The position numbers and the translations under genes are program-made. Below are positions 46,306-58,321 of a stretch of DNA of 64,000 bases, in pieces. How positions within the stretch are numbered: position 1 is the first letter of the stretch; the number at the start of each line of letters is the position of its first letter. Source of the DNA: Sphingomonas alpina (lineage in GTDB: Bacteria > Pseudomonadota > Alphaproteobacteria > Sphingomonadales > Sphingomonadaceae); assembly GCF_014490665.1 (NCBI RefSeq), contig NZ_CP061038.1, forward strand, positions 4,796,501-4,860,500. Reading direction: 5' to 3'. The notes under the pieces were generated by a model. That model did no database searches, had not been told where the DNA came from, and saw nothing but the letters and a program-made list of their open reading frames with translations.

Positions 46306-46460
46306 GGACTCGAAGGTCCGCAGGGCAGCGAGCGGTGGAACGTCGGTGAATGGAATGATGATTCCTACTCATCTTAAGCTGAGAATTGATCGATTGCTGA
46401 GACAAACACTCCTCAATAGCAAGTGAGCAGATGAATTTACATCACCATAGGAGGCTCGGA

Positions 46461-47333
46461 ATGAGCAAGCTAGTGTTCGGGATGGTCGATGTTTTCGCCG
46501 ATGCGCCGCTTGAGGGTAATCCGCTCGCCGTAGTCGAAGGCGGCGAGCAACTTTCGGACGATGTGCTCCGCGCGATCGCGCGCGAGTTCAACCAGGCGGA
46601 AACCACCTTCATCATGGAAAGCGACAGGGCCGACCGGAAGCTCCGCTCATTCACCGCGGCTGGATTCGAGGTGGCCGGCGCGGGGCATAATGCGCTCGGC
46701 GCATGGCTCTGGCTGGCGCGCGGCGATGCGCTCGGGCCGCTCGATTCGGCCACCATTTTTCACCAGGAGATTGGGGAGAATATTCTGCCGGTGATTGTCG
46801 AGCGCCGCGGCGAGCGAGTCCATGTCAGGATGCAGCAGGCCCCGTTGCAGCTGTTCCCGATCCTGAGCGATACGAGCGGCCTGGCGCCTGCGCTGGGTCT
46901 CGCGGCGGATGATTTCCTGTCCAATCCGCCGCCGCGTGCTGCCGATACCGGTGCGTCGCATCTGATGGTCCGGGTCCGTGACAAGGCTGCCGTCGATCGT
47001 GCCGAAACGAATGTGCCGGCGCTTTTGAACATTCTCAAGCCGGCCGGGGCGGAGGGTTGTTACGTTTACTCATTCGACGAAGAATCCGGTTCGCAAGCCT
47101 ATGCGCGCTTCTTCAGTCCGGCGGTGGGTATGTCGGAAGATGTCGCAACGGGCACTGCAGCCGGACCATTGGCGGCCTATCTGTTTGAGCAGGGCCTGTT
47201 GCGTGACACCGCGCTGCTGGTTGAACAGGGTACCCGGTTGGGGCGTCGCAGCCTGTTGTCGGTCGACGTCGGGAAGCAGCCGGAACTATCCGGTTCGGGC
47301 ATCGTCGTGATGGAGGGGCATATCCTGATCTAG
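46461..47333 (+). CDS. PhzF family isomerase
   Basis: The 290-residue protein is PhzF-like: DVFADAPLEGNPLAVVE, FNQAETTFIM with the catalytic Glu, EVAGAGHNALGAW and GTAAGPLAAYL. PhzF proteins isomerise small metabolites; despite the name, most members do not make phenazines, and no phenazine genes are present. ATG 46461 follows AGGAGG; an upstream frame starts at 46431. It is divergent from the LysR gene, whose product may control it. Confidence 0.88.
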   Translation: MSKLVFGMVDVFADAPLEGNPLAVVEGGEQLSDDVLRAIAREFNQAETTFIMESDRADRKLRSFTAAGFEVAGAGHNALGAWLWLARGDALGPLDSATIFHQEIGENILPVIVERRGERVHVRMQQAPLQLFPILSDTSGLAPALGLAADDFLSNPPPRAADTGASHLMVRVRDKAAVDRAETNVPALLNILKPAGAEGCYVYSFDEESGSQAYARFFSPAVGMSEDVATGTAAGPLAAYLFEQGLLRDTALLVEQGTRLGRRSLLSVDVGKQPELSGSGIVVMEGHILI

Positions 47334-47454
47334 ATTGGGTTCGGCAAGGGCGACTCCGCAGCTGAGGCCCTGCCGCTACAGTTCGGGGGAACGGAGCAAA
47401 AGTTGCGCAGCTGGATGATAGCTCCCCGCGCAACAATCTGATAGCGCTAGGGGC

Positions 47455-49725
47455 ATGCCGACCGCCGCCAACTCCGCCCGTGAAATCCTCGTTCGATTGC
47501 ACGACGTGATGGCGTCGCGCACCGCGGCACAGGCGAAGCTCAATTCGGTGGTCGGGATCGTCGGCGAGGCGATGACCAGCGAGGTGTGTTCGATCTATCT
47601 GCTGCGCGACGGCGTGCTCGAACTTTATGCCACGCGCGGCCTGGCGCAGGAGGCGGTGCACGTCACCAAGCTCGCGCTCGGCGAGGGGCTCGTCGGCACG
47701 ATCGCCGAACAGGTCGAGACGCTCAACCTCGACGAGGCCGCGAGCCATCCCGACTTCGCCTACAAGCCGGAGACGGGCGAGGAAAAATTCCACAGCTTTG
47801 CCGGCGTGCCGATCATCCGCCGGGAACGCGCCGTCGGCGTGCTCTGCGTCCAGCATGCCGATCCGCATAAATATGACGATGTCGAGATTGAGGCGCTGCA
47901 GACCGTGGCGATGGTGCTGAGCGAACTGATCGCCAATGCCGATCTGGTCGATACCGCCGGTGCCGCGACGCTGCGGCCGCAATCGACCGCGGCGATGCGC
48001 ATCGACGGGCTGAAGCTGGTCGAGGGCATGGGCAGCGGTTATGCCGTGTTCCACCAGCCGCGCATCACCATCGAGCACACCGTCGCCGAGGATATCGATG
48101 CCGAGCGCCACCGCGTCTATGCCGCGTTCGACAAGATGCGCGAGCAGATCGAGCGTATCGCCAGCCAGGCCGAATTCGGCGTCGGCGGCGAGCATGACGA
48201 GGTGCTGCAGACCTACAAGATGTTCGCCTATGACGAAGGCTGGAGCCGCCGCATCAACGAGGCGATCGATTCCGGTCTGACCGCGGAAGCCGCGATCGAG
48301 CGCGTCCAGCAGCGCACCCGCCAGCGCATGCGCCAGATCGACGATCCACTGCTCGCCGACCGGATGCACGATCTGGAGGACCTGTCGAACCGGCTGCTGC
48401 GCATCGTCTCGGGCCAGATGGGCACGGCCGCGCAGGGCGGGCTCCGGCAGGACACGATCCTGATCGCGCGCAATCTCGGACCCGCCGAACTGCTCGAATA
48501 TGATCGCCGCCGGCTGAAGGGTGTGATCCTCGAGGAAGGGTCGCTGACCGCGCACGTCACGATCGTCGCACGAGCGATGGGTGTGCCGGTGCTCGGCCGG
48601 GTCAAGGGCGTGCGCCGCTCGATCGCCGAGGGCGACATGCTGCTGCTCGACGTAACCGCAGCCAATGTCTTTGCCCGCCCGTCGCCGGCGATGGAGGAAG
48701 CGTTCGAGGCGAAGCTGCAGCTACGCCAGAAGCGCCGTGCCGTGTTCGCTGCGCTGAAATCGGAACTGCCGGTCACCACCGACGGGCACCGTGTGACGGT
48801 GATGGTCAATGCCGGCCTGCGCGACGATGTCGCCGCCCTCGATATGACCGGCGCCGATGGCATCGGCCTGTTCCGGACCGAGTTCCAGTTCCTCGTTTCC
48901 GCCACGCTTCCCGCGCGCGAGCGGCAGCAGCGGCTCTACCGCGAAGTGCTCGATGCGGCGGGCGACCGGCCGGTGATTTTCCGCACCGTCGATATCGGCG
49001 GCGACAAGGCGTTGCCCTATCTGACCCAGGAGGATGCCGAGGAAGAGAATCCGGCGATGGGATGGCGCGCTTTGCGGCTCGCGCTCGAACGCGACGGGCT
49101 GATGAAGGTCCAGGCGCGCGCGCTGCTTGAGGCGGCGGCGGGACGGACGCTCAACGTGATGTTCCCGATGGTGTCCGAGCCGTGGGAATATGAAGAGGCG
49201 CGTGCGTTGTTCGAGACACAGCGCGAGTGGTTCGTACAGCGTGGCCGCAAGCTGCCCAATGAGATCAATTACGGCGCGATGCTCGAAGTGCCGGCGCTTG
49301 CCGAGCAGCTCGACATCCTGCTGCCCAAGCTCGATTTCCTGTCGATCGGCACCAATGACCTGACTCAGTTCCTGTTCGCCGCCGACCGCGCCAACCCCAA
49401 GCTGGCCGAGCGCTATGACTGGCTCAGCCCGGCGATCCTGCGTTTCCTTGCCCGGCTTGTCGCGCCGACGAGCGAGGCGGGCGTGCCGCTTGGCGTATGC
49501 GGCGAAATGGGCGGCCGGCCGCTCGAGGCGATGGCGCTGATCGGGCTCGGCATCGACCGGCTGTCGATCACGCCTGCCGCCGTCGGGCCGATCAAGGCGA
49601 TGGTCCGTTCGCTCGATCGCGCGGCGTTGATGGCGCACATGAAAACCCTTTTGGCGGCGCCGCCGCGCGACATGCGCGGCGCGCTGACCGCCTGGGCGGC
49701 GGAAAGCGGCGTCGAACTGGCATGA
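47455..49725 (+). CDS. ptsP: Phosphoenolpyruvate-protein phosphotransferase, PTS-Ntr enzyme I
   Basis: The 756-residue protein has an N-terminal GAF domain (about 20-165), a PEP-utilising N-terminal domain (about 180-300), the phosphohistidine domain with EEGSLTAHVTIVARAMGVP (His near residue 370), and a C-terminal TIM barrel (about 425-700) with GIGLFRTEFQF and SIGTNDLTQF. Together these define EI-Ntr. It passes phosphate from PEP to NPr. No npr or ptsN gene is in the window. An imperfect hairpin (GTTGCGC at 47402, GCGCAAC at 47428) precedes it. Confidence 0.95.
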   Translation: MPTAANSAREILVRLHDVMASRTAAQAKLNSVVGIVGEAMTSEVCSIYLLRDGVLELYATRGLAQEAVHVTKLALGEGLVGTIAEQVETLNLDEAASHPDFAYKPETGEEKFHSFAGVPIIRRERAVGVLCVQHADPHKYDDVEIEALQTVAMVLSELIANADLVDTAGAATLRPQSTAAMRIDGLKLVEGMGSGYAVFHQPRITIEHTVAEDIDAERHRVYAAFDKMREQIERIASQAEFGVGGEHDEVLQTYKMFAYDEGWSRRINEAIDSGLTAEAAIERVQQRTRQRMRQIDDPLLADRMHDLEDLSNRLLRIVSGQMGTAAQGGLRQDTILIARNLGPAELLEYDRRRLKGVILEEGSLTAHVTIVARAMGVPVLGRVKGVRRSIAEGDMLLLDVTAANVFARPSPAMEEAFEAKLQLRQKRRAVFAALKSELPVTTDGHRVTVMVNAGLRDDVAALDMTGADGIGLFRTEFQFLVSATLPARERQQRLYREVLDAAGDRPVIFRTVDIGGDKALPYLTQEDAEEENPAMGWRALRLALERDGLMKVQARALLEAAAGRTLNVMFPMVSEPWEYEEARALFETQREWFVQRGRKLPNEINYGAMLEVPALAEQLDILLPKLDFLSIGTNDLTQFLFAADRANPKLAERYDWLSPAILRFLARLVAPTSEAGVPLGVCGEMGGRPLEAMALIGLGIDRLSITPAAVGPIKAMVRSLDRAALMAHMKTLLAAPPRDMRGALTAWAAESGVELA

Positions 49726-49836
49726 TTGTGTGACGGACCGGGTAGAGGGGGCGTTGACACTGCCGCAACCCTTTGTGAGACACGTCTGCAATCGCAGGAA
49801 AAAACATCGGGCCGCACCTTCCTGCCGGAGACAATC

Positions 49837-50787
49837 ATGACCGACGTCGAACCCGGCGAGGAAGCCACACTTTTTCCCAAGACGGCGGGGGAAAGGTTGC
49901 GTGATGCGCGTGAAGGCCAGGGCCTGTCGCTGGCCGAGATCGCGTCGCGGACCCGCATCCCGATCCGCCAGCTCGAAGCGATCGAGACGAGCAATTTCTC
50001 GGCCCTGCCCTCGGTCACCTATTCGGTCGGTTTCGCCAAGGCTTATGCCCGTGCCGTCGGTCTCGACGAAGTCGCGATCGCACGCGAGGTGCGCGGCCAG
50101 AATGACGAAGGCGTGCGACGCACCGAATATGAGGCCTATGAGATCAGCGATCCGTCGCGCAATCCGACCGGCGGCGTCGTGATCGTCACCGTGGCGCTGA
50201 CAGCATTGCTCATCCTCGCGGCCATATTGTGGTACGGTACGACCCTGTTCCGCGGCGAGGAGTCGGCGCCGCCGGCCTCAATTGTCGAAAACACGGTCGC
50301 ACCGGTACCGGCAGCCGAGCCGACGCGGGTGGCGCCAGCCACGGGTCAGGTCACGCTGGTTGCAACCGGTGAAGTCTGGTTGCGCGTTTACGATGCGACG
50401 AAGAAGACCCTGTTCGAGAATACGATGAAGCCGGGGGATCGCTATGACGTGCCGGCCGATGCCAATGGCCCGATGATCAATATCGGCCGGCCCGACAAAT
50501 TGCAGATATTGCTCAACGGATCGCAGCTGCCGCCGCTCGGCGATGGCCGGGTGGCGATCAAGGATGTCGGGATCAGCGCCGCCGTGCTCAATGCGCGGGT
50601 CAATGGCGTATCGGTCCCGACACCGCCCGTCGCGACTCCGCAAAGTGGCACGACGCCGCCGGCAACCGCTTCGCGGCGGCGTTCGGAGGCAGGCCCGGTG
50701 TCACCGGGTGCGCCCACGCCGGCGGCAACGCTTGCGCCGCTCGTCCCTCCTCCCGCGCCGGCAGCGTCGCCGGCGACCGCTCCTTAA
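49837..50787 (+). CDS. RodZ-like membrane protein with N-terminal helix-turn-helix
   Basis: The 316-residue protein has a cytoplasmic HTH (about 15-75, AGERLRDAREGQGLSLAEIA, RQLEAIETSNFSALPSVTY), a single membrane helix (about 125-150, GVVIVTVALTALLILAAIL), and a periplasmic DUF4115-like domain (about 180-260, VTLVATGEVWLRVYDATKK). A Pro/Ala-rich tail follows. This is the layout of RodZ, which links MreB to the wall. ATG 49837 is preceded by CCGGAG. Confidence 0.85.
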   Translation: MTDVEPGEEATLFPKTAGERLRDAREGQGLSLAEIASRTRIPIRQLEAIETSNFSALPSVTYSVGFAKAYARAVGLDEVAIAREVRGQNDEGVRRTEYEAYEISDPSRNPTGGVVIVTVALTALLILAAILWYGTTLFRGEESAPPASIVENTVAPVPAAEPTRVAPATGQVTLVATGEVWLRVYDATKKTLFENTMKPGDRYDVPADANGPMINIGRPDKLQILLNGSQLPPLGDGRVAIKDVGISAAVLNARVNGVSVPTPPVATPQSGTTPPATASRRRSEAGPVSPGAPTPAATLAPLVPPPAPAASPATAP

Positions 50788-50847
50788 GGCTGGCGACAGG
50801 ATGACGATGTCAGCTATACCGCCCCATTCACTGCACCGGGGGGTGTC

Positions 50848-51819
50848 ATGCGTAACTATCTGAAGACAGCAATATTATTGATCGGGGTGGCGACCATCCC
50901 GGGAAGCGCCGTCGCGCAGTCGGCGGTCGAGAACCGCGTCGAGCGGCTCGAAGGACAGATGCGCGCGGTTCAGCGCAAGGTTTTTCCACCGCAGGGTCAA
51001 GGTGGCAACAACCAGCTGATTCAGCCCGATATCGCGCCGAACGACCTTTCGACCCCTTCGACCGGCGCACCATCGGGTAGCGCGATCAGCGACCTGACCG
51101 CGCGGGTCGATGCGCTCGAATCGCAGCTGAGCGGCCTGACCGGTCAGATCGAGCAGCTTCAGTTCAAGGGCCGGCAGCTGGACGAAGGCTTTGCCGCCTA
51201 TAAGCGGGCGACCGATGCGCGATTGACGGCGCTTGAGGGCACAAGCGCCCCGACCAGCACGGCGGTGATCGACACACCGTCGGTTGCCGCCACGACTCCG
51301 AAACCACCCGCACCCAAGCCGGGCGCCACCCGGCCCGCAACGTCGCCCGCCGCGACTCCTGCAGCGCCGGCGAAGGATCCGGCGCGCGCGCAGCGCGTCG
51401 CGGCGATCGAAAAACCCGCCACCGACGACGCCGGCGAGGATTTGTACAATTATGGCTACCGGCTTTGGGAGGCGAAATTCTATCCCGAGGCCGAGGTGCA
51501 GTTCAAAGCGCTGATCAAGGATTATCCGCAGCATCGCCGTATCAGCCGGGCGCAGAACATGCTCGGCCGCTCGCTGCTCGACGGCGGCAAGCCGAACCTC
51601 GCGATCCTCGCTTTCTACGACAATTACCGCAAGATGCCGAAGGGCGACCGCGCGCATGAGAGCCTGTTCTACCTCGCCCAGGCGCTGGTGAAGCTCAACA
51701 AGCCGGCGGGGGAGGTCTGCAAGGTCTATGATGAGCTCGAGGATGTCTATCCCGACAAATTGTCGCCGCAGATGAAGGCCGATGTCGCGCGCGGTCGTGT
51801 CACTTCCAAATGCAAATGA
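50848..51819 (+). CDS. CpoB/YbgF-like TPR periplasmic protein
   Basis: The 323-residue protein has a signal peptide (ILLIGVATIPGSAVAQ), an N-terminal coiled coil (about 25-45 and 85-130), a Pro/Ala/Thr-rich linker, and C-terminal TPRs (about 195-315, LYNYGYRLWEAKFYPEAEVQF and RAHESLFYLAQALVKLNKP). This is the architecture of CpoB, which coordinates Tol-Pal with wall synthesis, although no tol or pal gene is nearby. It precedes tilS by 30 bases. Confidence 0.87.
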   Translation: MRNYLKTAILLIGVATIPGSAVAQSAVENRVERLEGQMRAVQRKVFPPQGQGGNNQLIQPDIAPNDLSTPSTGAPSGSAISDLTARVDALESQLSGLTGQIEQLQFKGRQLDEGFAAYKRATDARLTALEGTSAPTSTAVIDTPSVAATTPKPPAPKPGATRPATSPAATPAAPAKDPARAQRVAAIEKPATDDAGEDLYNYGYRLWEAKFYPEAEVQFKALIKDYPQHRRISRAQNMLGRSLLDGGKPNLAILAFYDNYRKMPKGDRAHESLFYLAQALVKLNKPAGEVCKVYDELEDVYPDKLSPQMKADVARGRVTSKCK

Positions 51820-51849
51820 TCCTTCCTGCCGTCATCTGACGGTGGTTGG

Positions 51850-52869
51850 ATGAGCATGCCCGGCCCGGCGCTGGTCGAACGCTTCCGGCGCGACCTGGAG
51901 GCGATCACAGGCACTCCGCCGACATCCGAGGCGCGACTCGGTCTGGCGGTGTCGGGCGGCGGCGACAGCCTTGCCTTGCTGCTGCTTGCCGCCACGGCCT
52001 ATCCGGGTGCCGTATGTGCCGCGACGGTCGATCACGGCCTGCGCCCCGATGCCGCTCGCGAGGCAACCCAGGTGCATCATCTGTGCGCGGACATGGGGAT
52101 CGAGCACGCCATTCTCGGCATGCCGCCGCGATATAGTTTTGCGGGCAATATTCAGGATCGCGCGCGCGTGGCGCGCTACGCGGCGCTCGAGCTCTGGGCT
52201 GGATCGCCGCGCCGCGCCGCACCGGGTTTGCGGCATGCCGATTGGGTTGCGGTTGCCCATCAACGCGACGATGTCGCCGAGGCGCTGCTGATGCGTGCGC
52301 GGCGCGGCGCCGGTGTCGGCGGGCTCGCTGAAATGGTGCGACAGCGACCGTTCGGCCAGGGTGGCGAGTGGCCCGTGCTGATTCGACCGCTGCTTGGCTG
52401 GAGCCGATCCGAACTTGCCGCGATCGTTGCGGCCGCCGGGATCGGCCATGCCGAGGATCCATCGAACAGCCATCCACGCTTTGATCGCAGCCGGATGCGC
52501 GCGATCCTCGCGGTCACCCCCGAATTGCCGGCGTCGCGGCTGGCGCTTGCCGCCCGCAATTTGCGGCATGCCGAGGATGCGATCGAGTGGATGGTGCGGC
52601 GCGAGCTGAAGACTCGAGTCGCCGAAGACGAGAATGGCGGCCTCTGGCTCGATGCACGCGAGCTGCCATATGAACTTCGCCGCCGATTCGTGCGTCGTGC
52701 GATTGAGGGCATCCGGCAGGAAAATGGCATGTTCGAGGTGTGGTCAGCAACCGGACTCGATCGGCTTGTCGCGGCGCTGGATAGCGGGAAAGGGGGAACT
52801 TTGGCCGATGTTCAGGCCCGCATTCTGCCCCGGGGATGGCATTTCCGGCTGGCTCCACCCCGGCGATAA
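51850..52869 (+). CDS. tilS: tRNA(Ile)-lysidine synthetase
   Basis: The 339-residue enzyme attaches lysine to C34 of tRNA-Ile(CAU). The PP-loop ATP motif is SGGGDSLALLLL near residue 35, followed by TVDHGLRPDA and RYAALELWA. A conserved ADWVAVAHQRDDVAEALL segment and a degenerate C-terminal domain are present. The start is ATG 51850. Confidence 0.93.
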   Translation: MSMPGPALVERFRRDLEAITGTPPTSEARLGLAVSGGGDSLALLLLAATAYPGAVCAATVDHGLRPDAAREATQVHHLCADMGIEHAILGMPPRYSFAGNIQDRARVARYAALELWAGSPRRAAPGLRHADWVAVAHQRDDVAEALLMRARRGAGVGGLAEMVRQRPFGQGGEWPVLIRPLLGWSRSELAAIVAAAGIGHAEDPSNSHPRFDRSRMRAILAVTPELPASRLALAARNLRHAEDAIEWMVRRELKTRVAEDENGGLWLDARELPYELRRRFVRRAIEGIRQENGMFEVWSATGLDRLVAALDSGKGGTLADVQARILPRGWHFRLAPPRR

Positions 52870-52901
52870 CACTGATAAACCCGAGTCCTGCGCTTGTTCC
52901 A

Positions 52902-52929
52902 TTGCCATTAACCTCGCACCGCCTATCTT
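52902..52929 (+). promoter_or_regulatory. Candidate ftsH promoter
   Basis: TTGCCA (52902-52907) and TATCTT (52924-52929) are 16 bases apart and 26 bases before the ATG. CCTATCT, covering the -10, fits the alphaproteobacterial RpoH -10 (CYTATNT), while the -35 is weak. FtsH is heat-induced in many bacteria. Confidence 0.4.
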
Positions 52930-52954
52930 GTGATCTCGAAAGGTATGCGCAGCG

Positions 52955-54913
<1,959 letters not shown>

Positions 54914-54941
54914 CACGGTTCTGGACGGCGATGCAGAATGA

Positions 54942-54974
54942 CCCCTTTCCGGCCCGGGCTGGAAAGGGGTTTTT
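54942..54974 (+). terminator. Rho-independent terminator after ftsH
   Basis: Stem 54942-54950 with 54961-54969 (perfect 9 bp), loop GGCCCGGGCT, then five Ts (54970-54974). Confidence 0.9.
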
Positions 54975-54980
54975 CGTGGT

Positions 54981-56060
54981 TCAGCCCGAAACGGTGCTGA
55001 CGATCGCCATGAAGAACAGGAGCGCCGCCACATAGGCGGAGATGACCAGCGCGAATGTCCGCCACAGCGCGCCGAAGCGGGTAAGACTGTAAGCCCCCTT
55101 TAGCTGCTTGTACATGTGGAGCGGCGGCCCAATCAGGATCACCAGGGCGATAAGCCCCCTCGGCAGGTAAAGCGCGTTGGCTATGCTCAGCCCAACCACT
55201 CCCAACGTCATTGCCGATAGCGAATAGATCGCGAAGATCGCATGATCGTACGGCCCGACATCGCGGCGGAACGCGAACAATAGCCAGATGAAGGGCAGCG
55301 AGATCGGAATCAGCGCCCAGCTGAACTTATAGGCGCTCGATTGCACCTTGTAGAAGAAGAGCCCCGGTTCCTTGGCTGCCTTCTGGACGCGCTTGTCGAG
55401 CCACCCATTGCCCGTACTGGCCAATTGGACCGTCACCGGCTCGGCCAGTTTGCCCTCGGTGATGCTGTGGGCCATGGCCAGCCCCTTGATGTCGCCGCGC
55501 ACGTCCTCAAGGCGCTCGTCGATCCGTGCGGTATCGCCGCCGCGCGCGACCGCCGCTTCCCGTTGTTTGACCAGCCGCGCTTCGCGCTTCTTTTCCTTGT
55601 CGATTTCTGAGGACAGATCGGCACTGCTGGTAGCTGTGCCATTGTGCACTACCGTCGCGCCATGGCCGAGCGGGCCGCCGATCGTTCCGAAGGTCGCGAC
55701 CATCAGAAAGACCGAGAACAGGAACAGGGCCAGCGGCGAGACGAAGCGCATCCGCTCTCCCGCAATATAGCGGCGGGTGAGGGATCCGGGCCGCCCGAAT
55801 AGCATCGGCAGCGTGCGCCAGATCTTGCCCTCGAAATGGAACACACCGTGCAACAGGTCGTGAAACAGCGAGTGAAGGTTGCGATGAATGTGCGCGGTCT
55901 GGCCGCACTGGTGGCAATGCTCCCCGATCAGCGCGGTGCCGCAATTGAGGCACGGCCCATGCGCGCCGGCACCATGCGCCCCGGCACCTCCCGGTTCGAT
56001 GGCGCGCCCGACCAGTGCCCCGGTGGCGATGTCGCCGACTGCTTCGATTTCCCCCGTCAT
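54981..56060 (-). CDS. DUF3667-like multi-pass membrane protein
   Basis: The 359-residue protein starts at ATG 56060 with a cytoplasmic N-terminus carrying a zinc-ribbon-like [18 protein letters not shown] (four Cys). A DUF3667-like region ([20 protein letters not shown] and [19 protein letters not shown]; here [16 protein letters not shown]) and five or so membrane helices follow, with a charged coiled-coil loop between the first two (about 135-180). Frame is open to 56540; the zinc-ribbon and proA position argue for 56060 (or ATG 56078). It is divergent from proA. Function unknown. Confidence 0.8.
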   Translation of the reverse strand: MTGEIEAVGDIATGALVGRAIEPGGAGAHGAGAHGPCLNCGTALIGEHCHQCGQTAHIHRNLHSLFHDLLHGVFHFEGKIWRTLPMLFGRPGSLTRRYIAGERMRFVSPLALFLFSVFLMVATFGTIGGPLGHGATVVHNGTATSSADLSSEIDKEKKREARLVKQREAAVARGGDTARIDERLEDVRGDIKGLAMAHSITEGKLAEPVTVQLASTGNGWLDKRVQKAAKEPGLFFYKVQSSAYKFSWALIPISLPFIWLLFAFRRDVGPYDHAIFAIYSLSAMTLGVVGLSIANALYLPRGLIALVILIGPPLHMYKQLKGAYSLTRFGALWRTFALVISAYVAALLFFMAIVSTVSG

Positions 56061-56151
56061 CGCCGCACCGAATAGCATCAGGATCGGGAAAGGCGATAGG
56101 GGTTCGCCCAAGGGATTGGTCCAGCGCGGCTGGCGTGATAGCGGTGCGGTC

Positions 56152-57423
56152 ATGGCTGACAACGCCCCGATATTCGATCCCGTCTCGCTGATCGCCGATA
56201 TGGGCGTTCGCGCCCGCCATGCCGCGCGTACCGTTGCCGCATTGCCGAGCGCGACCAAGGCACGCGCGCTCGATGCGGCGGCGGAGCGATTGCGCGGCGC
56301 GACGGCGGAGATCCTCGCTGCGAATGCACTCGATATGGCGCATGGCCGGGAGATCGGCTTGTCGGGTGCGATGCTTGATCGGCTGATGCTCGACGAAGCG
56401 CGGATCGATGCGATGGCGGCGGGCGTCGCGGCGATCGCGGGCTTGCGCGATCCGGTCGGCGCGCTGATCGATGAAAGCCGGCGGCCCAATGGACTGGTGT
56501 TGCGCCGCGTGCGCGTGCCGATCGGCGTGATCGGCATCATCTATGAAAGCCGCCCCAACGTCACCGCCGATGCGGCGGCGTTGTGCGTCAAGGCGGGCAA
56601 TGCCGTCATCCTGCGCGGCGGATCGGAGGCCGCGCACAGCAATCGCGCGATTCATGCCGCTTTCGTTGCCGGGCTGGCGGGTGCAGGGCTGCCCGCCGAT
56701 ATCGCCCAGCTCGTGCCGACCACGGACCGTGCTGCGGTCGGCGCCATGCTCACCGCCGAAGGGGTGATCGACCTGGTCGTGCCGCGGGGCGGCAAGAGCC
56801 TGGTCGCGCGCGTCCAGGCCGAGGCACGGGTGCCGGTGCTCGCGCATCTCGACGGCATCAATCATGTCTTCGTCCATGCCGCCGCCGATCCCGCTATGGC
56901 GGAAAAGATCGTGGTCGACGCCAAGATGCGCCGCACGGGCATCTGTGGTGCGATGGAAACCTTGCTGATCGACCGCTCTTACCCGCTGGCGACCGGCCTG
57001 ACCGCGGCACTGACGGCGGCGGGATGCGAAGTACGCGGCGATCCGGCGGTGTGCGCGCTCGATGCTTCGATCGGGGCTGCCGAGGCGGTCGACTGGGACA
57101 CCGAATATCTTGATGCGATCGCCTCGGTCGCAATCGTCGATGGGGTCGAGGGCGCGATGGCGCATATCGCGGCGCATGGCTCGCACCACACCGACGCGAT
57201 CGTCACCGCGGACGAAGCCGTGGCCGACCGGTTCGTCGCGGGCGTCGATTCGGCGATCGTGCTGTGGAACGCATCGACTCAGTTCGCCGATGGCGGCGAA
57301 TTCGGCCTAGGCGCGGAAATCGGCATCGCTACTGGCCGCCTGCACGCTCGCGGTCCGGTCGCACTGGAAGGGCTGACGACTTATAAATGGGTCGTGCGAG
57401 GCACGGGGCAGGTGCGGGGTTGA
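56152..57423 (+). CDS. proA: Glutamate-5-semialdehyde dehydrogenase
   Basis: The 423-residue enzyme makes glutamate semialdehyde from glutamyl phosphate in proline synthesis. Motifs are [42 protein letters not shown], and [16 protein letters not shown], which contains the catalytic Cys near residue 265. [18 protein letters not shown] marks the C-terminus. ATG 56152 is preceded by a poor ribosome site. proB is not in the window. Confidence 0.95.
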   Translation: MADNAPIFDPVSLIADMGVRARHAARTVAALPSATKARALDAAAERLRGATAEILAANALDMAHGREIGLSGAMLDRLMLDEARIDAMAAGVAAIAGLRDPVGALIDESRRPNGLVLRRVRVPIGVIGIIYESRPNVTADAAALCVKAGNAVILRGGSEAAHSNRAIHAAFVAGLAGAGLPADIAQLVPTTDRAAVGAMLTAEGVIDLVVPRGGKSLVARVQAEARVPVLAHLDGINHVFVHAAADPAMAEKIVVDAKMRRTGICGAMETLLIDRSYPLATGLTAALTAAGCEVRGDPAVCALDASIGAAEAVDWDTEYLDAIASVAIVDGVEGAMAHIAAHGSHHTDAIVTADEAVADRFVAGVDSAIVLWNASTQFADGGEFGLGAEIGIATGRLHARGPVALEGLTTYKWVVRGTGQVRG

Positions 57424-57699
57424 TCATCTGTATCGAATCTTGCGATCGTCGACCTCGAGGCGATCGACGATTACTGGATGACTTATTCCGAAGCCGCGGC
57501 GGGAGAGAGGGCCGACAAGATCGAACGAGCGGCCCGTTTCCTGACGACGATGCCGAGGGCCGGACCAGCGTTGCGGCGAGAAGAGGTCCGGAAATGGCGG
57601 GTCGGCTCGACCCCCTATGTCTTGATCTATCGCGTGCTGGCTGAAAGGATCGACGTTCTGCGCATCCATCATGGTCGCCAGGACTGGAAACGCGATTGA
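57424..57699 (+). pseudogene. Orphan RelE/ParE-type toxin, no canonical start
   Basis: The in-frame ATG at 57478 gives 73 residues with ParE features (AARFLTTMPRAGPALR, RKWRVGSTPYVLIYRV and VLRIHHGRQDW). Yet the codons before it (from about 57433) still encode the typical first strand and helix, NLAIVDLEAIDDYW. No ATG, GTG or TTG occurs between the proA stop at 57421 and 57478. There is no antitoxin gene beside it. A shifted TTG at 57419 (LIICI) suggests a lost or shifted start. Its stop overlaps the nadD start. Confidence 0.6.
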
Positions 57700-58313
57700 C
57701 CCGTATCGGCCTGCTTGGCGGCTCCTTCAATCCGGCGCATCGCGGTCACCGCGCGATCAGCCTGGCCGCGCTCGACGCCCTTGGGCTTGACGAAGTGTGG
57801 TGGCTCGTTTCGCCCGGCAATCCGCTGAAGGACAAGGCGCGCGATATGGCGCCCCTGGCCATCCGCCTCGCTTCGGCCCGGGCGATGGCGCGGCATGCAC
57901 CGATCCGGCCGACCGATATCGAGACCCGGCTCGGCACGCGTTATACCGTTGATACGCTGCGCAAGCTGGTCCGGCTCTACCCGAAAAAGCGCTTCATCTG
58001 GCTGATGGGCGGGGACAATCTCGCGCAATTCGATCAGTGGCGCGACTGGCGCGGCATCGCGCGTGAGGTTCCGATTGCGGTCATTGCCCGTCCGGGGTAT
58101 GAGCATGCTGCCCGCGCGGCTCCCGCGATGGGTTGGTTGCGGCGCTTCATCCGGCCCGCATACCAGGCAAAGAGCTGGACGACGTGGAGAATGCCGGCAC
58201 TCGTGCTGTTGCGATTCCGCCCTGACCCCACCTCGGCGACCGGCCTGCGCAAGACCGATCCCGCCTGGCAACGGCGTTTTCTGCCGCAATCCGGATCAAC
58301 ACGCTCATCATAG
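57696..58313 (+). CDS. nadD: Nicotinate-nucleotide adenylyltransferase
   Basis: The 205-residue enzyme adenylates nicotinate mononucleotide. GLLGGSFNPAHRGH gives the HxGH-type nucleotide motif, GGDNLAQFDQW is next, and TSATGLRKT is the C-terminal family motif. The start is TTG 57696, overlapping the ParE-like stop (TTGA). Confidence 0.94.
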   Translation: MTRIGLLGGSFNPAHRGHRAISLAALDALGLDEVWWLVSPGNPLKDKARDMAPLAIRLASARAMARHAPIRPTDIETRLGTRYTVDTLRKLVRLYPKKRFIWLMGGDNLAQFDQWRDWRGIAREVPIAVIARPGYEHAARAAPAMGWLRRFIRPAYQAKSWTTWRMPALVLLRFRPDPTSATGLRKTDPAWQRRFLPQSGSTRSS

Positions 58314-58321
58314 GAATCGTT

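Noticed and set aside
46461..47333. PhzF-like gene as a phenazine cluster
   Set aside because: No other phz genes are present; the family is broad and mostly unrelated to phenazines.
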